Counted from the first letter of the stretch, positions 35,025 to 47,789 are shown. The stretch: 64,000 nucleotides of DNA from Saccopteryx bilineata (GCF_036850765.1 NC_089493.1:189071140-189135139), one strand, 5' to 3'. Made by a program: numbers and translations. The notes: generated by a model not told the origin, from the sequence alone.

Positions 35025-37904
35025 ACACCAGAAACACAATTTACAGGATTTTTATCTTCCACACGGGGCTTTGCCAGAGTGTTCAGAGAATGCCAGGTAG
35101 CCACGGCAACGATGCTTGACTGGTCATATTTTGAGTGTCATTGTTATTCCTATGAGCAGGAAGTCATGAAAGGGGCTCTGATAATGAATTTGACAGTTAG
35201 GTACTTTGCAGAGTAGACACCTAAAACTAATACAAAGTAATGTTGAATATAAACTGTATCCGGAAAAATAAAATGAGCACTTTGGGCTTAACGAGTGGCA
35301 TCCAAAGGATCTGATTTTGGTGACGGGATGTCAGAACACACAGTTTTTGTCTTCGAGAGGAAGCGAAGCCCGCCCAGTCTGGACGCCTGGTTGGTGGTGC
35401 CTCGTTGGGAGTCCTGATGCAAGACCTCTTTAGTAAAATTAAATTTCCACGGAGAAGCAATAAGATTGTTGAAATATTGTCACCAGGCTGAGCCCAAAGA
35501 CTATCCCAAGCTTGTTCTCAGGTTTATTTTTCTACCTAAGGACTAATTTTTCTGACGGTATCACTGACAGACTTGATCTTGAGACTATTAAGCTGAGGAA
35601 ACCTGTTCACCTTGTTACTTTGTTTCTTTCTTGTGCTTTCGAATGAGGTTTAACACTAGAATTCATTCTGAGTCAACGAAACGCAGTCCAGCACTTTTCA
35701 AATCAATAGGCAGCTTGATTTCTCCATATTGCAGAACATAATGCCTGTCTCTCCATTCTCATCAGAGGCAACATGGAAATTAATGAGACCTTTAGGTTAG
35801 CCTTTCAAGCTGAGCCTTATTTTATAGCTTTACCTTGCCTTTCTGACACCATGATCCCGCCTGGCCACCAGCAGCATTTCACGATGCAATGCACTTTAAT
35901 TTTGTAGTTTTCTTAGTCGTCCCTGCAACCTGGCAGCTTATTAATCTCAATAACTGAGCTGCTCAGTAAGCAAGCTCTCCAATGAGAAACCAGGCTGTGT
36001 CTCGCCCTGCCCCCCCCCACCTTGGCAGATGAAGACAAGGGGTTGGTTTTCGGATAGAGGAAAGGGAAGGGGTGGTAGAGAAAAAGCCCGTGTGGTGGTG
36101 GGAGGTACCCCCCCCCCACATCCCTTTCTGACAATCGGCAGGAAAAGAAAAAGAGAACTCAGTCAAATCCTTTGCTCTGCAATTTATGGCTTGTGGTGTT
36201 AAACACACTCGAGCCCATTAATGAGAGGAAAAAAGAAGTGTCATGGCACGTGTGCAAATTACAAGGTGCATTAAGAAAGAAACCAGCCTTACATCTTGCT
36301 CAAGACCACTCCGCCTACTCTCGGCAAGGTTTGCAAACTTGGAGGCATCCCTAGAGGGTGGAGGTACCCAAGGAGAGGCTGTCCTTTTTCATTCTGGCTC
36401 CCGCTGTAAAATTAAAGCCCTGTGAAGTTTATTAAAGCTTTAGGGACTGGAAGTTTCTTACTTGCAAATTACCACAGTTAAGCCTCTAGGTAGAAAGAAC
36501 TTTTTTTTTTTTTTTACAAAAGCCATCCCTCCACAGCCTGGACTGTAGGGACCCCATTATGGATTGAGGCCACCTTGTGGTCATGCCTTGCAACTGCAAG
36601 ACTGCCCTGAGTCTGTCAATGTCGAAGATGCTTCGGTGAAATTCACAGCTGGAAAAAGCCAAGCGCTTCCATCTCTGTCTGAGCTCTTTTACCCGTTTAG
36701 CTACTACTGTCAGCCGTCGTTCCCATGGGGCATTTCCTGAAACCTTCCCAGAGGACGTTTTATCTGGCTCAGACAAGGAGAAACTCGATGAGACGCAAGT
36801 CCTTTTCTAATTCTGGCTCCCCAATGATCCTTTCCTGTTCGCAGAAGCCAGATAAGGAGCCTGTGGTTCTCCCAGGCAAGGGAAGCAGGCTCTGCACCTT
36901 TTTCAAAGTTTCCTTTGATTTATTAGCCTCGCCGGCTTTTGTGAGTTGGGTTCTTGTGTCCCCAAAGTGGCAATCTGTCACAGGGCACTGGGCAGCTTCA
37001 CCCCACGGGGGCTGTGTCTCGTGGATGATAGGGGGAGTGTTCAGGAAACATTTTGTCAAATAGCTTTTTTCCCCTCCAAAACCTACCACACGATTTGGGG
37101 GCTATTCCCTGAATCTTGTTTGCAAATATCCATCTTCAGAGGTCATGACACTATTAACCACAAAGGACTTCTCTCAAGATTTGGTGTTTTTAAATCCTTA
37201 TAGAATTATTTCTTGCTCAGACTAAGTGTTTGAGGAATCAGCAAATGCCCCCAAGTTCGATCACCAGTGTTTTAACTGTCCCTGCCTGACATTGCAAAAG
37301 AGAATGGATAACCCTTCTTTTTCTATTTTCTTTAGCTTGAATTGAAATTGTATTTTAATTTGTTACAGCTTCAATAGAGTAGGGACCTCGTAGATCCATT
37401 TTCACCAATTAGCCTGTAAAGATGTTGCAAACCAACCATATGATGATAAAAAGCTTTTTTTAAAAAAAAAAAAAATTGAACAGATTTTAAAACCCGCACT
37501 GAGAGAAGGTGGGAAACTGCTCTTCTTGCGTCACTGTGCTTAGATAAGAACTCAAAATGGAAGGCTTAATCTTAGTGCCTTTTTAATCTCTTCCCAACCA
37601 GATTCTCTTACTGTCCTGGGGAACATGGTGTAAGAAGGTGGAAGGTGATGTTAGGTCCATTTAAGCATTAGGTGGGTCCCCGGGAGGACCTATCCCACCC
37701 TAGGCAATGCCTGAAAATGAGAGAGCAAATGAGAAGAACCCTACTGGCAACGGGACAGGTTTACGGGTGTCCTGTATCTGCTCTGTTAGTGCAGGGGGTG
37801 TGCTACCCCTGCAAGCCTCAGCCTCCTACACCCCAGAATACACGTGAAAACTTACAGCTGTAGAAAAACCTTTCGGCTTCCTGGAAATAACTGAACACTC
37901 TTTT
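35025..37904. other. Unassigned intron, partly candidate conserved noncoding DNA
   Basis: No interspersed repeat recognised over ~2.9 kb, the longest quiet stretch near the SINE cluster. C runs at 36010-36018 and 36109-36117, T run at 36501-36515, A-rich run at 37459-37475. Confidence 0.45.
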
Positions 37905-38060
37905 GGCTCTGTTTTTAGACGTCATCCTCTCCTCCGTGCCTGCTTTGTGCCAGGTATTGTACGAGGTACTTGATACTCCATTAGCCACCTGCGGCCCTGC
38001 GGGTTGGGCACCGCCGTCCCCTTGGGCATGTCAGGAAGGTGAAACTTGGGGAGGTGAAGG
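37905..38060 (-). mobile_element. MIR SINE fragment, antisense
   Basis: 'gcctgctttgtgccaggtattgtacgaggtacttgatactcc', then 'gtcaggaaggtgaaacttggggaggtgaa'. Confidence 0.6.
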
Positions 38061-38219
38061 CTCTGGGACAGAAGGAAGATGCTGGCAGCGTTGGGTGCAA
38101 GGACGTAAACTCGGGCATTCGGCATCCGTCCCTCCGCCTTCTTTTCTTCCTTTCCTCTCATTACTCTCAAGCAGGCCCCCCTGATTGAACGCCCCCTGGG
38201 TTGAATTTCATGGAGCTTG

Positions 38220-38418
38220 GCCCTGGCCAGTTAGCTCAGTTAGTTAGAGCGTCATCCCGAAACGACAAGGTTGTGGGTTTGATCCCCGGGCAGGGCACAC
38301 ATGGGAAGCAACCAGTGGACACACAACTGAGTGGAACAACAAATGAATGCTTCCCTTCCCTCTCCCCTCTCTCTCTCCCTTCCTCTCTCCAAAGACCAGT
38401 CAATCAATAAAAAATTAA
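38220..38418 (+). mobile_element. tRNA-derived SINE, short VES-like family (first of a tandem pair)
   Basis: Head GCCCTGGCCAGTTAGCTCAG, GAGCGTCATCCCGAAACGAC, B box GGTTTGATCCC, middle 'gaagcaaccagtggacacacaactgagtggaacaac', CT-rich tract, tail ATCAATAAAAAATTAA. A second SINE starts right at its tail. Confidence 0.85.
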
Positions 38419-38550
38419 GCCCTGTGATAGCTCAGTTGGTTGGAGCGTTGTTCTGAAACACAGAGGTTGCCAGTTTGATCCCTGGCCAGGGCACATACAG
38501 GAACAGCTCAACTTTCCTGTCTGTCTCTATCCCTGCCTCTCTCTAAAAGG
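38419..38550 (+). mobile_element. tRNA-derived SINE, short family (second of a tandem pair)
   Basis: GCCCTGTGATAGCTCAGTTG head, GTTGTTCTGAAACACAGAGG, GTTTGATCCCTGGCC B-box region and a short CT-rich end. It directly abuts the A-rich tail of the preceding SINE in the same orientation. Confidence 0.8.
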
Positions 38551-40205
38551 TACATATATAATGTTTTATATATTATATAATTAACATATGATATAATAAA
38601 ATTTACACAATACTTACTATCTTGTATGTGTATAAAAACTTCATGGGGCCCAGCTAGAGTCCCGTGGCCACGACAGACCCAGTCCCCGAGGCCTGGAGAA
38701 CAGACCCTGCGGATCAGCTCGACCTGGCCCACATCCCCACGTAGAACCCGAGGAGGGCGAAGAAGGGTGTGGCCATAACCAGACCCCGTGAGATTAGGAG
38801 ACCATTTAAAAGAAAAACAAACAAGAAAAGGTCCCGTTCAAGGCTGGTTTTGTCCCAGGCCAGCTTGTTTCTCTCCTTGCCTGGTGATAGTGGGTTTCTC
38901 GTCTGGGCACACACAGTCCCGGGGGTGGGTGGGGGGATTTCCGGGCAGCGGGTCAGGTCCGCAGCCTGGGCCCAGAGTGGGCTTCAGTGCTGACTCCCAG
39001 TAAGAAGAAGAAAGAAGAGCGCCCACAGCCCGACTCCCGTCCCTCCCGGCTCCGTCCCCCTCTCTGGTTCTCTTCCCGAATGTGCCGCCTCCTTACCCTG
39101 GAGTTCACTGTGGCCACGGGATGCACTTTAACTTTTATTGGTCCCCTGATGTCTTTCCTAGGCTATCATCTTCTTTCCTGCCGAAGTGCTTGATTCCAGA
39201 CTTTCTAATTAAAACGTGCTCGTTTATTGTCATACTAACCAGTGCTCTCTACAAGAGCTCGTGACGCACCCGTGAACTCAAAACAAGCTCGATGCTTGTT
39301 TTCCCATCTCCGGAAAATGGCTAGAGAAGCAGTTTCACTTTCACAGAGTTGAAGTGATTTGGAGAATTGTTTTTCCTACTAAAATCATGAATGGGAAACA
39401 TTTAACTTCAGGCTCCAAGCTCCTGTTCCCAGTAATGCATTTTACCCTCCCTGTGGTGAAAATCTTAGGTTGGACAGTTTGCTGGGATCAGTCAGCTCCA
39501 TATTGGACCGTAATATAGATAGCATCCGAGCACATCTGCATTCAGTGAGACACATGTCAGTAATTATGCCAGTTGTGTTTATATTTCTGTGAATTAATCT
39601 GGTGTTTAGATGTGGTATGGATCCGTGTAGTGGGGGAAAAGGCATTTCAGCCTAACAGTGTGTGTGGCATTGGCCTGGACATGAGGACAAGGTAGGAAGG
39701 ACATACTTGGTGTGTGGCCAAGAGTGCTTCGTTTTCTGAGCTGTCGCCATTGGTGGCCTTGATTGGAATTACAAAGGCAACATGAAGGTGGGGACCTCCT
39801 CACTCCTCCCTACCATGTATGTGCATCTTCAAATGCACAATGCCGTTCAGTTTGGAGAAAAGGAAGGAGTGTAGACTTCTCAACAGAGCTAAAGCCAAAG
39901 GGCTAATTCACAGAGGGAGGGGCAGAGAGAGACAGAGAGAATAAGCATGAGAGAGAGGTGGGGAGGGGGAGCGAGGAAAGGTCTCTCATGGTGAGGATAC
40001 AGAAATAGTACATACTATCTCTTGGAAAGTTGGTCCTTGATTCTAACCACTGTATCAGAAGGCAGATCATGCGAAGGAATCAAGGTCAGCATGGTTTAGG
40101 TTGAGAGTAAAGCCCACATGACTCATAAAGGCCCACGCTCTGAGTGCCCGCGGAGGGCAGCAGGCAGGCTGCTGGACAGAGCTTTCCTCCCTGCGCCCCA
40201 CAAAG
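38551..40205. other. Unassigned intron
   Basis: AT-rich ATATAT stretch at 38550-38610. Purine-rich GAGAGA at 39915-39970. No repeat or exon recognised otherwise. Confidence 0.45.
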
Positions 40206-40555
40206 TCTTTTTTTCTTCTTTTTATTCTTTTCCAAGTAAGAAGAGGGGAGATAGAGAGACCGACTCCCACATGTGCCCAGCTCCTGTCTGAGTCCGATGC
40301 TCTGCCCATCTGGGGTCATGCTCGCAACCGAGCTATTTTTAATGCCTGAGGTGGAGGCTCCAAGGACCCATCCTCAGTGCCTGGAGCCAATGCACTCAAG
40401 CCAATCAAGCCATGGCTGCAGGAGGAAAAGAGAGAAAGAAGGGGGAGGGGAGGAGAAGCAGATGGTCTCTTCTCCTGTGTGCCCTGACTGGGAAATTGAA
40501 CTTGATCATCCACATGCTGGGATGACACTCTACCACTGAGCCAACTGGCCAGAGC
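40206..40555 (-). mobile_element. tRNA-derived SINE, older diverged copy
   Basis: Antisense, body layout as in the other long copies but many mismatches. The head complement ends CAACTGGCCAGAGC. Flanked by CCCACAA on both sides. B box region is GGGAAATTGAACTTG, clearly decayed. Confidence 0.8.
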
Positions 40556-40869
40556 CCACAATTTCCTGCATGGTTAGGGGATTTCTGTGCCTGTTTATCC
40601 AGCACAGAAATTTCCTTCTGCAAAGGAATGGTCAAGAATTTCAGACCGGGAATGGCAGCACATATTGCAACAGATTTGATCATTTTTAGTGCTTTCATTA
40701 TAAATGTATCCACTCTCTTGGTAAAAATATTTAACAGTGAACAAGAGAAAAAGTGCAGAGTGGTATTCCATGCCCTTCTATTCCAATTTTCAGGGAAATC
40801 TTGCTTGAAGGCTTATTATTTTAGGCTTCCAGAAATGTTTATGACTGAGCATATTTTTTTTCAAGTCTA

Positions 40870-41290
40870 ATATACATGGAATCGTATTATACATGCCATT
40901 TGGCAACTCTCTTTCTTAATTTCATGAGATACTGTGGAAATCATTTCAGGTAATTTTATGTAGACCTACCTCATTCCTTTTTAAAGTCTGTGTAATATTT
41001 TATAATGCCATCGTTTATTTAGCCGAGCTGCCCGAGATGGGCAGTGAGATTGCTCCTGGGTTTTTGCTATTACCAAACAAAACTGTAATGAAGACTCTTG
41101 TGCATACATCTCCCTTTGCATGCTTCCGTGATTGTATTTAAAAGTTAAAATTCCTGGAAGTGGAATTGCTAGATCAAAGGGTATGTTTAATGTGCATTTT
41201 GAATGTTGATAGATTGTGCCAAATTACATACATCTCTATCCAAATGTTACCATCTCCCTTTCTCCGTCCTCCTTTAATGGGCTGAATTTC
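40870..41290 (-). mobile_element. L1 LINE 3' region, antisense
   Basis: 'gtagacctacctcattcctttttaaagtctgtgtaatatttt', 'aatgaagactcttgtgcatacatctccc', 'aagtggaattgctagatcaaagggtatg', TTGATAGATTGTGCCAAATT. Typical antisense old L1. Confidence 0.75.
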
Positions 41291-41296
41291 TTTAGT

Positions 41297-41298
<2 letters not shown>

Positions 41299-41330
<32 letters not shown>
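41299..41330 (+). repeat. T32 homopolymer
   Basis: Uninterrupted T run, followed by AATAAAAG. Confidence 0.95.
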
Positions 41331-41334
<4 letters not shown>

Positions 41335-41956
41335 AAAGAGGCTTGAAGTTTACGGTGTTGGATTTTTAAACACAGAAATGGAAGGATTTTCTTTCTCCAG
41401 GATTAACGCGCTCAGTCACTCTCCACTGCTCCAGACGCTCAGCTCCCCTTGTACGCGCTGGGCGGGGCGTGACGCGGAGGGCAGCGTGGGGAGACCTGAC
41501 GCAGTCACTCCACCCCCCCCCCCCGGGTTCCTGCCGTGAGGCCCCTTCTGTGTTCCCAGACCCTGCTGCAATGAGATCCGGCCACCTAAGCTCGGCTGCC
41601 GTTTTGGTTTTTCTTCTTTCTTCTTTATCAGTTGGTGATGTTTAAATTCGCCACTCCTCCCTGTCTACCTTGCTGCTTATCTGCCTAACGGGGCTATGAT
41701 CGGAATGTATAAGACGACTTCGTCCACTTTCTGAGGCCCCAGGAGAACGCCTCGTTATAGCAGTATTATTGTTCGAACTGTTACCAGAACACGTGGCGAT
41801 CAAGGGCTTGAAAATCCGGCGAGGAAGCCAGCCTCTTTGGTGAAATAGGCTGGGAGGGCTTGATCAATAAGAGGCCCGCGGGCCAAACGGAGAAAGTGCC
41901 TTTATCCGAAACTGATTTTATGCTAAATAAGGAGTTTTGTATTTCCGCCCCCCCCC

Positions 41957-41977
41957 ACACACACACACACACACACA
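41957..41977 (+). repeat. (CA)n microsatellite
   Basis: CA repeat after a C9 run. Confidence 0.9.
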
Positions 41978-42172
41978 TTACCGGCTGTGTTTATGGGACT
42001 TCGGTTTAACTCGGACAGTACGTGTGGAGGTAGGTCCGCTTAGGGGCTGAGGGTGAAGGATGAAAATCTATATGGCCCTTGTCCTCTGGGAACTGCAGTC
42101 TAGTGGGAGAGAGAGGGCTGAGCGGGTAATTTATATTAATATAGAATGTTGTGAGATGAAGGTACACTTGGG

Positions 42173-42173
<1 letters not shown>

Positions 42174-42203
<30 letters not shown>
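42174..42203 (+). repeat. (GT)n microsatellite
   Basis: About fifteen GT units. Confidence 0.95.
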
Positions 42204-42206
<3 letters not shown>

Positions 42207-42764
42207 AACACATGGTGGTGGGGAGATATCCACCTCTACCTAATCAGGGCAGTCTGGCTGGTAGGAATGCTGGCTGAGTCCCATTTTGATGAAAAAGTGA
42301 AAGTTACCTCATCAAAGGGGCCTTTGATGTAGAGGCAAGGGAATCTAAAAAGTGGCCAGAACAGCAGTCGTGCACAAGAAGTCTAAGTCAACTGAGCTGG
42401 GGACCCTGGAGACGATCCTGGAGGGGTCTCTCAGCCCACATCAGGGGCACCTTGTAGGCCCCATCGGACACCCTGGGGTTTGTTCTGTGTGGGATGGGGG
42501 TCTGGGAAGGGATTTATGCAGAAGCGTGTCATGCAGGGAGGAGGAGGAAAGAGACATTGGTTGGCATTATCAGAGAGACAAGAACTAAAAGGCTCACTGC
42601 AGTTTACAAAGAATCCCGTATTGAAGAATGGGAAGAGGCAAGGAAGGGAGGAGAGAGAAAAAGAGAGAAGGAGGGAGGCGGGAAAACCAACAGGAAAGAG
42701 CTATGTACTTAAGGTAGGCAGTCTGTGGGATTCGGTGGTCACTATCTCCGTAACAGTAAAAGCT

Positions 42765-42965
42765 AGTCTTTACTGAGGGGCTACTCAGTGTCAGGCAGGT
42801 GCTGAATCCCTCATTTAATCCACACACTGTCCCTATAAAGTAATTTCAGTTGTTTTTACCACTGTCTCTACAAGGGAACACATTCAACAACATCAAGTCA
42901 TTTGCCCAAAGGCAGCATAGGTAACAGGTGGGGCTCTGAACCCAACATGCAGCCAGCAGTTAACC
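42765..42965 (-). mobile_element. MIR SINE fragment, antisense
   Basis: 'tcaggcaggtgctgaatccctcatttaatccacacactgtccctataaagtaa', then 'catcaagtcatttgcccaaaggcagcataggtaacaggtggggctctgaaccc'. Confidence 0.7.
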
Positions 42966-45177
42966 CCTTACCCACTGCCCTGCCCTGCCCAGTCCTGCCC
43001 TGCCCAGACTCCCAGAATGAGCAGGTGCTGTCGCGGCCTGACCCTGACCTTTCCACCCACTCTTCTCTCTCTCTGCCCCACCGCCCTCCCAGAAATGCAG
43101 GCCCCGCCTTGACTTTCATGCCAAGCAAAACCTTGGAACCAGAAAGTGATCCCAGTTCAAGTCTGAGCCTCTGAGATAGATGTCTGGCCGGGCAGCCTCC
43201 CCTGACCGCCCTCCCCTCCCCCCATTGGTTGTGTTTAGTTCGGCCCCTTGCAAAGAAAACGCCTGAAGGCGGGTACCTGCCTTTTAGTGGACCGGCAGCT
43301 TGAGGTTCACTGTGCCTCAGCACGTCCCACCGCATCTTGGTCAGGACATCCAAGATGGCAGTGACGAGCTTTTTTACTTAAGGCCAGCGTGTGTGACAGT
43401 CGTCCTTGACACCTGCATGTTTGAAAAGCTTTGCCGGGGGCCTGGGGAAACCCAGCGTGGGTGGAACCAGGCGCCTTTCAGGGAAGCCGGGCTCTCAGAT
43501 CCTGCTTCTCCGGGACTTGCTCTGTGACGGGGATGCTACCGCACGGTGTCGCTGCAGGGTGTAGTAAGTGCCCTAGCCATGTTCACGTGGTGATGCTAAG
43601 TAACGGTGGCCTTTTTTGATGGCGTTTTTTGACGACTGCAATGTATGAATCTGTTCACGTCATCAGTGGGTATGGGATTGGCCTACAAACACACTTCTGC
43701 GAAGCATTCTTTTCTGAGTGTCTGGCAGATTGATGTAGGTAGGCAAGACATGTGACACGGGCTGCTATAAAGCTTAATTAATATCCCTGAGGCGCCCTTA
43801 TATCATTGCATGAAGAATGCTGCGTAAGAAAATAGTGTACCTATGGATAGTATACACATAAAGCAATGTGGACAGAGGGTCTGATGTAATTTCCGATGGG
43901 AAAATAAATTGTATTAAAGATAAGTATCTTCTGTTTGAGGTTTAAAAAGAAAAGAACAGAGCTCCACACTCAAAGGCTAGAAATCTGTTGCACACTGTTG
44001 ATTTGGAAGAAGCAAAATCTAACGGCAAAGAAAGGGTAGCAGCTTGCTTTCTTTTATGTTTTCTTTTTTCTTTTTTTCTCTTTCTCCTCTGCTAGTCCCC
44101 ACACCTCAGATTGCGTTGATGGCCTAAGGATTGTTGTTAGCTAGGCATCATCAGTTCAGATAAACCAGTTTTGTTTTCCTTTATAGTTCTTGAAAAAAAT
44201 CCCATAAAATAATCTGTCCCTTTTAATTCTTATAACACAGCTGTACCTTCTTTCTTTCCTTCTTTATTTCCTTCCTCCCTCCTTCCCTCCTTTCCTCCCT
44301 TCATCTACCCAGGTCTTAAAAACTTCCATCAATTTAGGAAATAACCATTATTAGGGTTTGTTATTATTACTATTATTTTTCTCTCTGGACTTAGTATACT
44401 CATTCAGAAATAGCAGGAGCTAACTGAGAACTTCTCAGAGTTATACCCTATGGAACACCAGTTTGAGGACTGGGAAGCTGAGTATGATAAAATGTAGGTG
44501 GTCAGAGAAGTTAGCAGAATGATGGCTAGGATATTTAAGATATTGAAGGCTTAGGAGGATATGTAGCCATCTGCTTAATTTTATTTACTCTAGTTTTTTT
44601 TCCCAAATATTATAGGATACTTTCTTTACCAAAAGCTAGTCATCTTCCAAAGAGGCCTTATATTTCAGATCCTCTCTTCTTCATGAAAGAAGTAGGAAGT
44701 CCAGAATGTGTCCAAAGCCTTGCTGAGAAAGCACGTGACAATTTTGCTTTCTAGGATAAAAATATAATTTCTCTCTCAGCCTCAACTGTTAAAATTCACC
44801 CACATCCAGAGTCACCTGTCAGCTTCTGTGATATTTGGGCCTGCTGAGTTAGTGCTCGGAATATGCACTAAGGATAAAACCCTTCTGTGAAAATGTCATT
44901 ATAGATAGGTAGCCCTCCTAGAATATAAACCCTGGCAGGGCTCTCGCTCGCAACCTCTTTCTTGAAAGGAGAGCCTGTTGACTTGGGTGGGTTAAAACAT
45001 TTTGTACGATGTGAAGTGTGACTCTCTCCCTGGGGCTGCTGCTACCTGGCTCCTTGGAGACGCTCCTCGTTCTTGTCATTCATTACGGTTTTCAAAAGCA
45101 AGCTCATGCCATAGGTAGGGGGCAAGGAGACTGACAGTGGTTCGGGCCAACCAGAACTTGACCCGGCTGAGAAGTCC
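42966..45177. other. Unassigned intron
   Basis: A pentameric CCCTG-type repeat at about 42976-43010, pyrimidine-rich tracts at 44047-44090 and (TTCC)n-like at 44249-44308. No exon recognised. Confidence 0.45.
44249..44308 (+). repeat. (TTCC)n-like pyrimidine repeat
   Basis: Imperfect TTTC/TTCC/CTCC units over ~60 bases. Confidence 0.85.
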
Positions 45178-45762
45178 AATATTGATCATGGTTTTCTACA
45201 TATGGAAAACAGCTAAAGGTTCTTCAAAACATTTACCATAGAATTACCACGTAACCAATAAACTCCACTCCTCAGTGTATCCCCGAAAGAATGAAAAAGA
45301 CGTACTCAGACAAGTCCTTGTACGGAAATGTTCAGAGCAGCACTGTGCGCAGTAGCCAAAGGGTAGAAATAACCCAAATGTCCCCCAGCGGACGGATGGA
45401 TAAGCATAATGGGGCGTATATGTGTACAAGGCGACAATATTCAGCTATAGGAAGGAATGGAGTCCTGATAAAGCTACAGCAGAGATGAACTAGGAAACAT
45501 TACACTAAGTGAAAGAAGCCAGACACGAAAGGTCGCATATTGTGTGATTGTATTTATATGAACTAGTCAGAAGAAGAAACTCCATAGAGACAGAAGGCAG
45601 CTGCGTGGTGACCAGGAGCCGGGTCTGGAGGAAGGGCAAGTGAGAGTTACTGCTTCATGGACACAGGATACAATGCTGTGAATGCCCTGGAGGCCACAAA
45701 ACTGTACGCTTTAAAACAGGGGATTTTATGTTATGGGAATCTCACCTTACTAAAATAAATCT
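45178..45762 (+). mobile_element. L1 LINE 3' end, sense
   Basis: Sense L1 from the end of ORF2 into the 3' UTR. Segments: 'aacatttaccatagaattaccacgtaaccaataaactccactcctc', CAAATGTCCCCCAGCGGACG, 'aactaggaaacattacactaagtgaaagaagccagacacgaaagg', 'ccatagagacagaaggcag', 'gtacgctttaaaac', 'ttatgttatgggaatctcacc'. Frames are broken. Confidence 0.85.
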
Positions 45763-47034
45763 AGCTCATTAAAAGAACACAGCTGGGCAATCAGTGGGTC
45801 CCCCCTGCCCCCTACCAGTATGGAAGGTCTCCCCAAGGCAGAGACAAGATAGCTGGTTGTAGAATTCACCTCTTACTTCAGCCTTTCCCAGGAAGGATGC
45901 TGGGGGTGGGAGCCTGAGAGGGGTGTGGAGCCTCTATTCCCCAAACGTGCTTTGAAGTGGTTAACTTTGAAGGCACTACACAAGACATACCAGTATATGT
46001 GCCTTGATTAATACTGGTAAGTGGGTCCCGTGTGGAATAGGTTAACATCTGGAGGACTGTCAACATGCCCCCCCTGCTCTGTGTCCTGGGAAATACAGCC
46101 CCTCCGACTTCCCCCGAGGCCCTGAAGGACCCGATGCGGAAGCCCAGCACGCGTGTCAGGCGGGCTCCTTTGGCTACCCGCGCGGGGGGGGGGGGGGGGG
46201 GGGGGGGGGGGAGATGACCTGGTTCTTCCCTGGGTGGAGGAGCGTAAACAGGATTTTTCAGAGCTGAAACCCATTCTCATCACATTCTTTTAAAAGTGGT
46301 TTGGAAGGGAAAATGCACCGTGAAATCGTCACGTGCGCAGCGCTGCCAAGCCCGGGAAGATAAACCGTGCTGCAGGTGGGCAGAGAAGTGCCTGATAAGG
46401 AGCGAGTGTATCTGCCCAGATTTCTCCCAGGCTGACGGGGAGGTCACCTCTGAGCTCCTGGGCACGAACCAGGAAGTGTCCCCTGATGTCCGAATGTCCA
46501 CGCCCACGGGGCTGCTCCGTAAAGAGGGGGGTGGAGCCGGCGGGGGGGGGGGCGCTGGGGACTGCAAATTAAACAGCATCCTAGAAATTCATCAGCATTG
46601 CGGTTTCCCACTATTTCCCAAAGCCGTTGTGAGGTCTTAGTAGAAATAACCAATGTGATTATAACTAACCTGCGTCAAGAATGATGGAAACGTGGAGGAG
46701 ACCTCCACCTTCTAAGATGGAGAAAGTGGGGAGGCTCTCGGGACGCACGCTAAAAGCCTCGGAATAGAAAGACGGAAGGCTTCTCAAAGGATTTCAAATA
46801 ACTGTGTCTAGGCATCGTGAGAGCATGGTTCTTATTTATCAAAACCCTGAAAACCTAGTGACAGGGCATCCCTGGAAGAGGACATTACAGGATAAATAAA
46901 TAAAAGCGCTGCGTCGGAGAGCTGACAGAAGACGTCCAATTCATCGGTTCCTACGGGCAACATAAAATGAACTTTTTGAGATCTAGATTGGTTCATGTTT
47001 TATTCATCTTCTAAAATTTGATAGAATACCAACC
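45763..47034. other. Unassigned intron with a G28 run
   Basis: Apart from G runs (46184-46211 and 46541-46551) nothing is recognised. Confidence 0.45.
46184..46211 (+). repeat. G28 homopolymer
   Basis: Uninterrupted run of 28 G preceded by CGC. Very strong quadruplex potential; length may also reflect sequencing or assembly error. Confidence 0.9.
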
Positions 47035-47590
47035 GTGAGCTCTTGAAGGGGCTGGAATACAGTGATGAGGACTCAACCCAGGCCCTCCAGGAAGGCACGG
47101 GCCATTGAGGGCGCAGAGAAAAATAGCAGGAAATGAATGAGTAGCTACTCCAAGCGGTTAGCTTGAATGAATGAGTGGGTGTGGTCTTTATCCACCACCA
47201 TCACCACACCTCCCCCGACAACCAGTCACTGGACAATATCGGGCGGTACAAAGATGAGACCCGAAGGGCTGAGCGAGGACGGCTTTCTGCGAAGGTGAGC
47301 TTGAAGGGGAAGACGTGAGGACCCAAGAAGGAGCAGCCATGCCAAGATCTGAGTACAGAATTTTCCCGACAGAGGGAAACACGGGGTGAGCACCCTGAGA
47401 TGGGAGAAGCTCGGTCCCTTTGAGGGACAGGAAAGAGCATGGTGGGGACCTCAGGAGCAGAGTGAGTGGAGACGAGGAAGCAATGAGACACTTGATCCCA
47501 GCGGGCCTTGTAGGCCTCGTGGTGGAGCTGGACTCGTTCCAAGCCTAAAGGAATTGGAAGGTTTTAACCAGGAGCGTGATGTGATTTGAT
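47035..47590 (-). mobile_element. L2 LINE fragment, antisense, diverged
   Basis: 'gagctcttgaaggggctggaatacagtgatgagg', 'gaatgaatgagtgggtg', 'cacggggtgagcaccctgagatggg', 'gggccttgtaggcctcgtggtgg', GGAAGGTTTTAACCAGGAGC. Reads as antisense L2 body. Confidence 0.6.
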
Positions 47591-47789
47591 TTGTGCTTAT
47601 GGGCAACGACTGGCTCCTGTGTAGAGAATGGATGTCTTTGTTGTATACCTGGACTTGACTGTTGTGTTTTTGGTCTGTTTCTCCAATGAGAACATCCCAA
47701 TGAAGTTGAAGACTTATTCATCATTATGTCCACGTGCTCAGTAATTATTGGTTGACTCATAACTTCCTATTTTAAATATTGTATTTTTT

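Larger units (their letters stand above)
41331..42764. other. Unassigned intron with dinucleotide repeats
   Basis: GC-rich 41440-41530 with a C run, (CA)n at 41957-41977 and (GT)n at 42174-42203. No exon recognised. Confidence 0.45.

Noticed and set aside
34380..35039. 219-codon - strand frame
   Set aside because: Covers the SINE at 34617-35012; no independent protein similarity.
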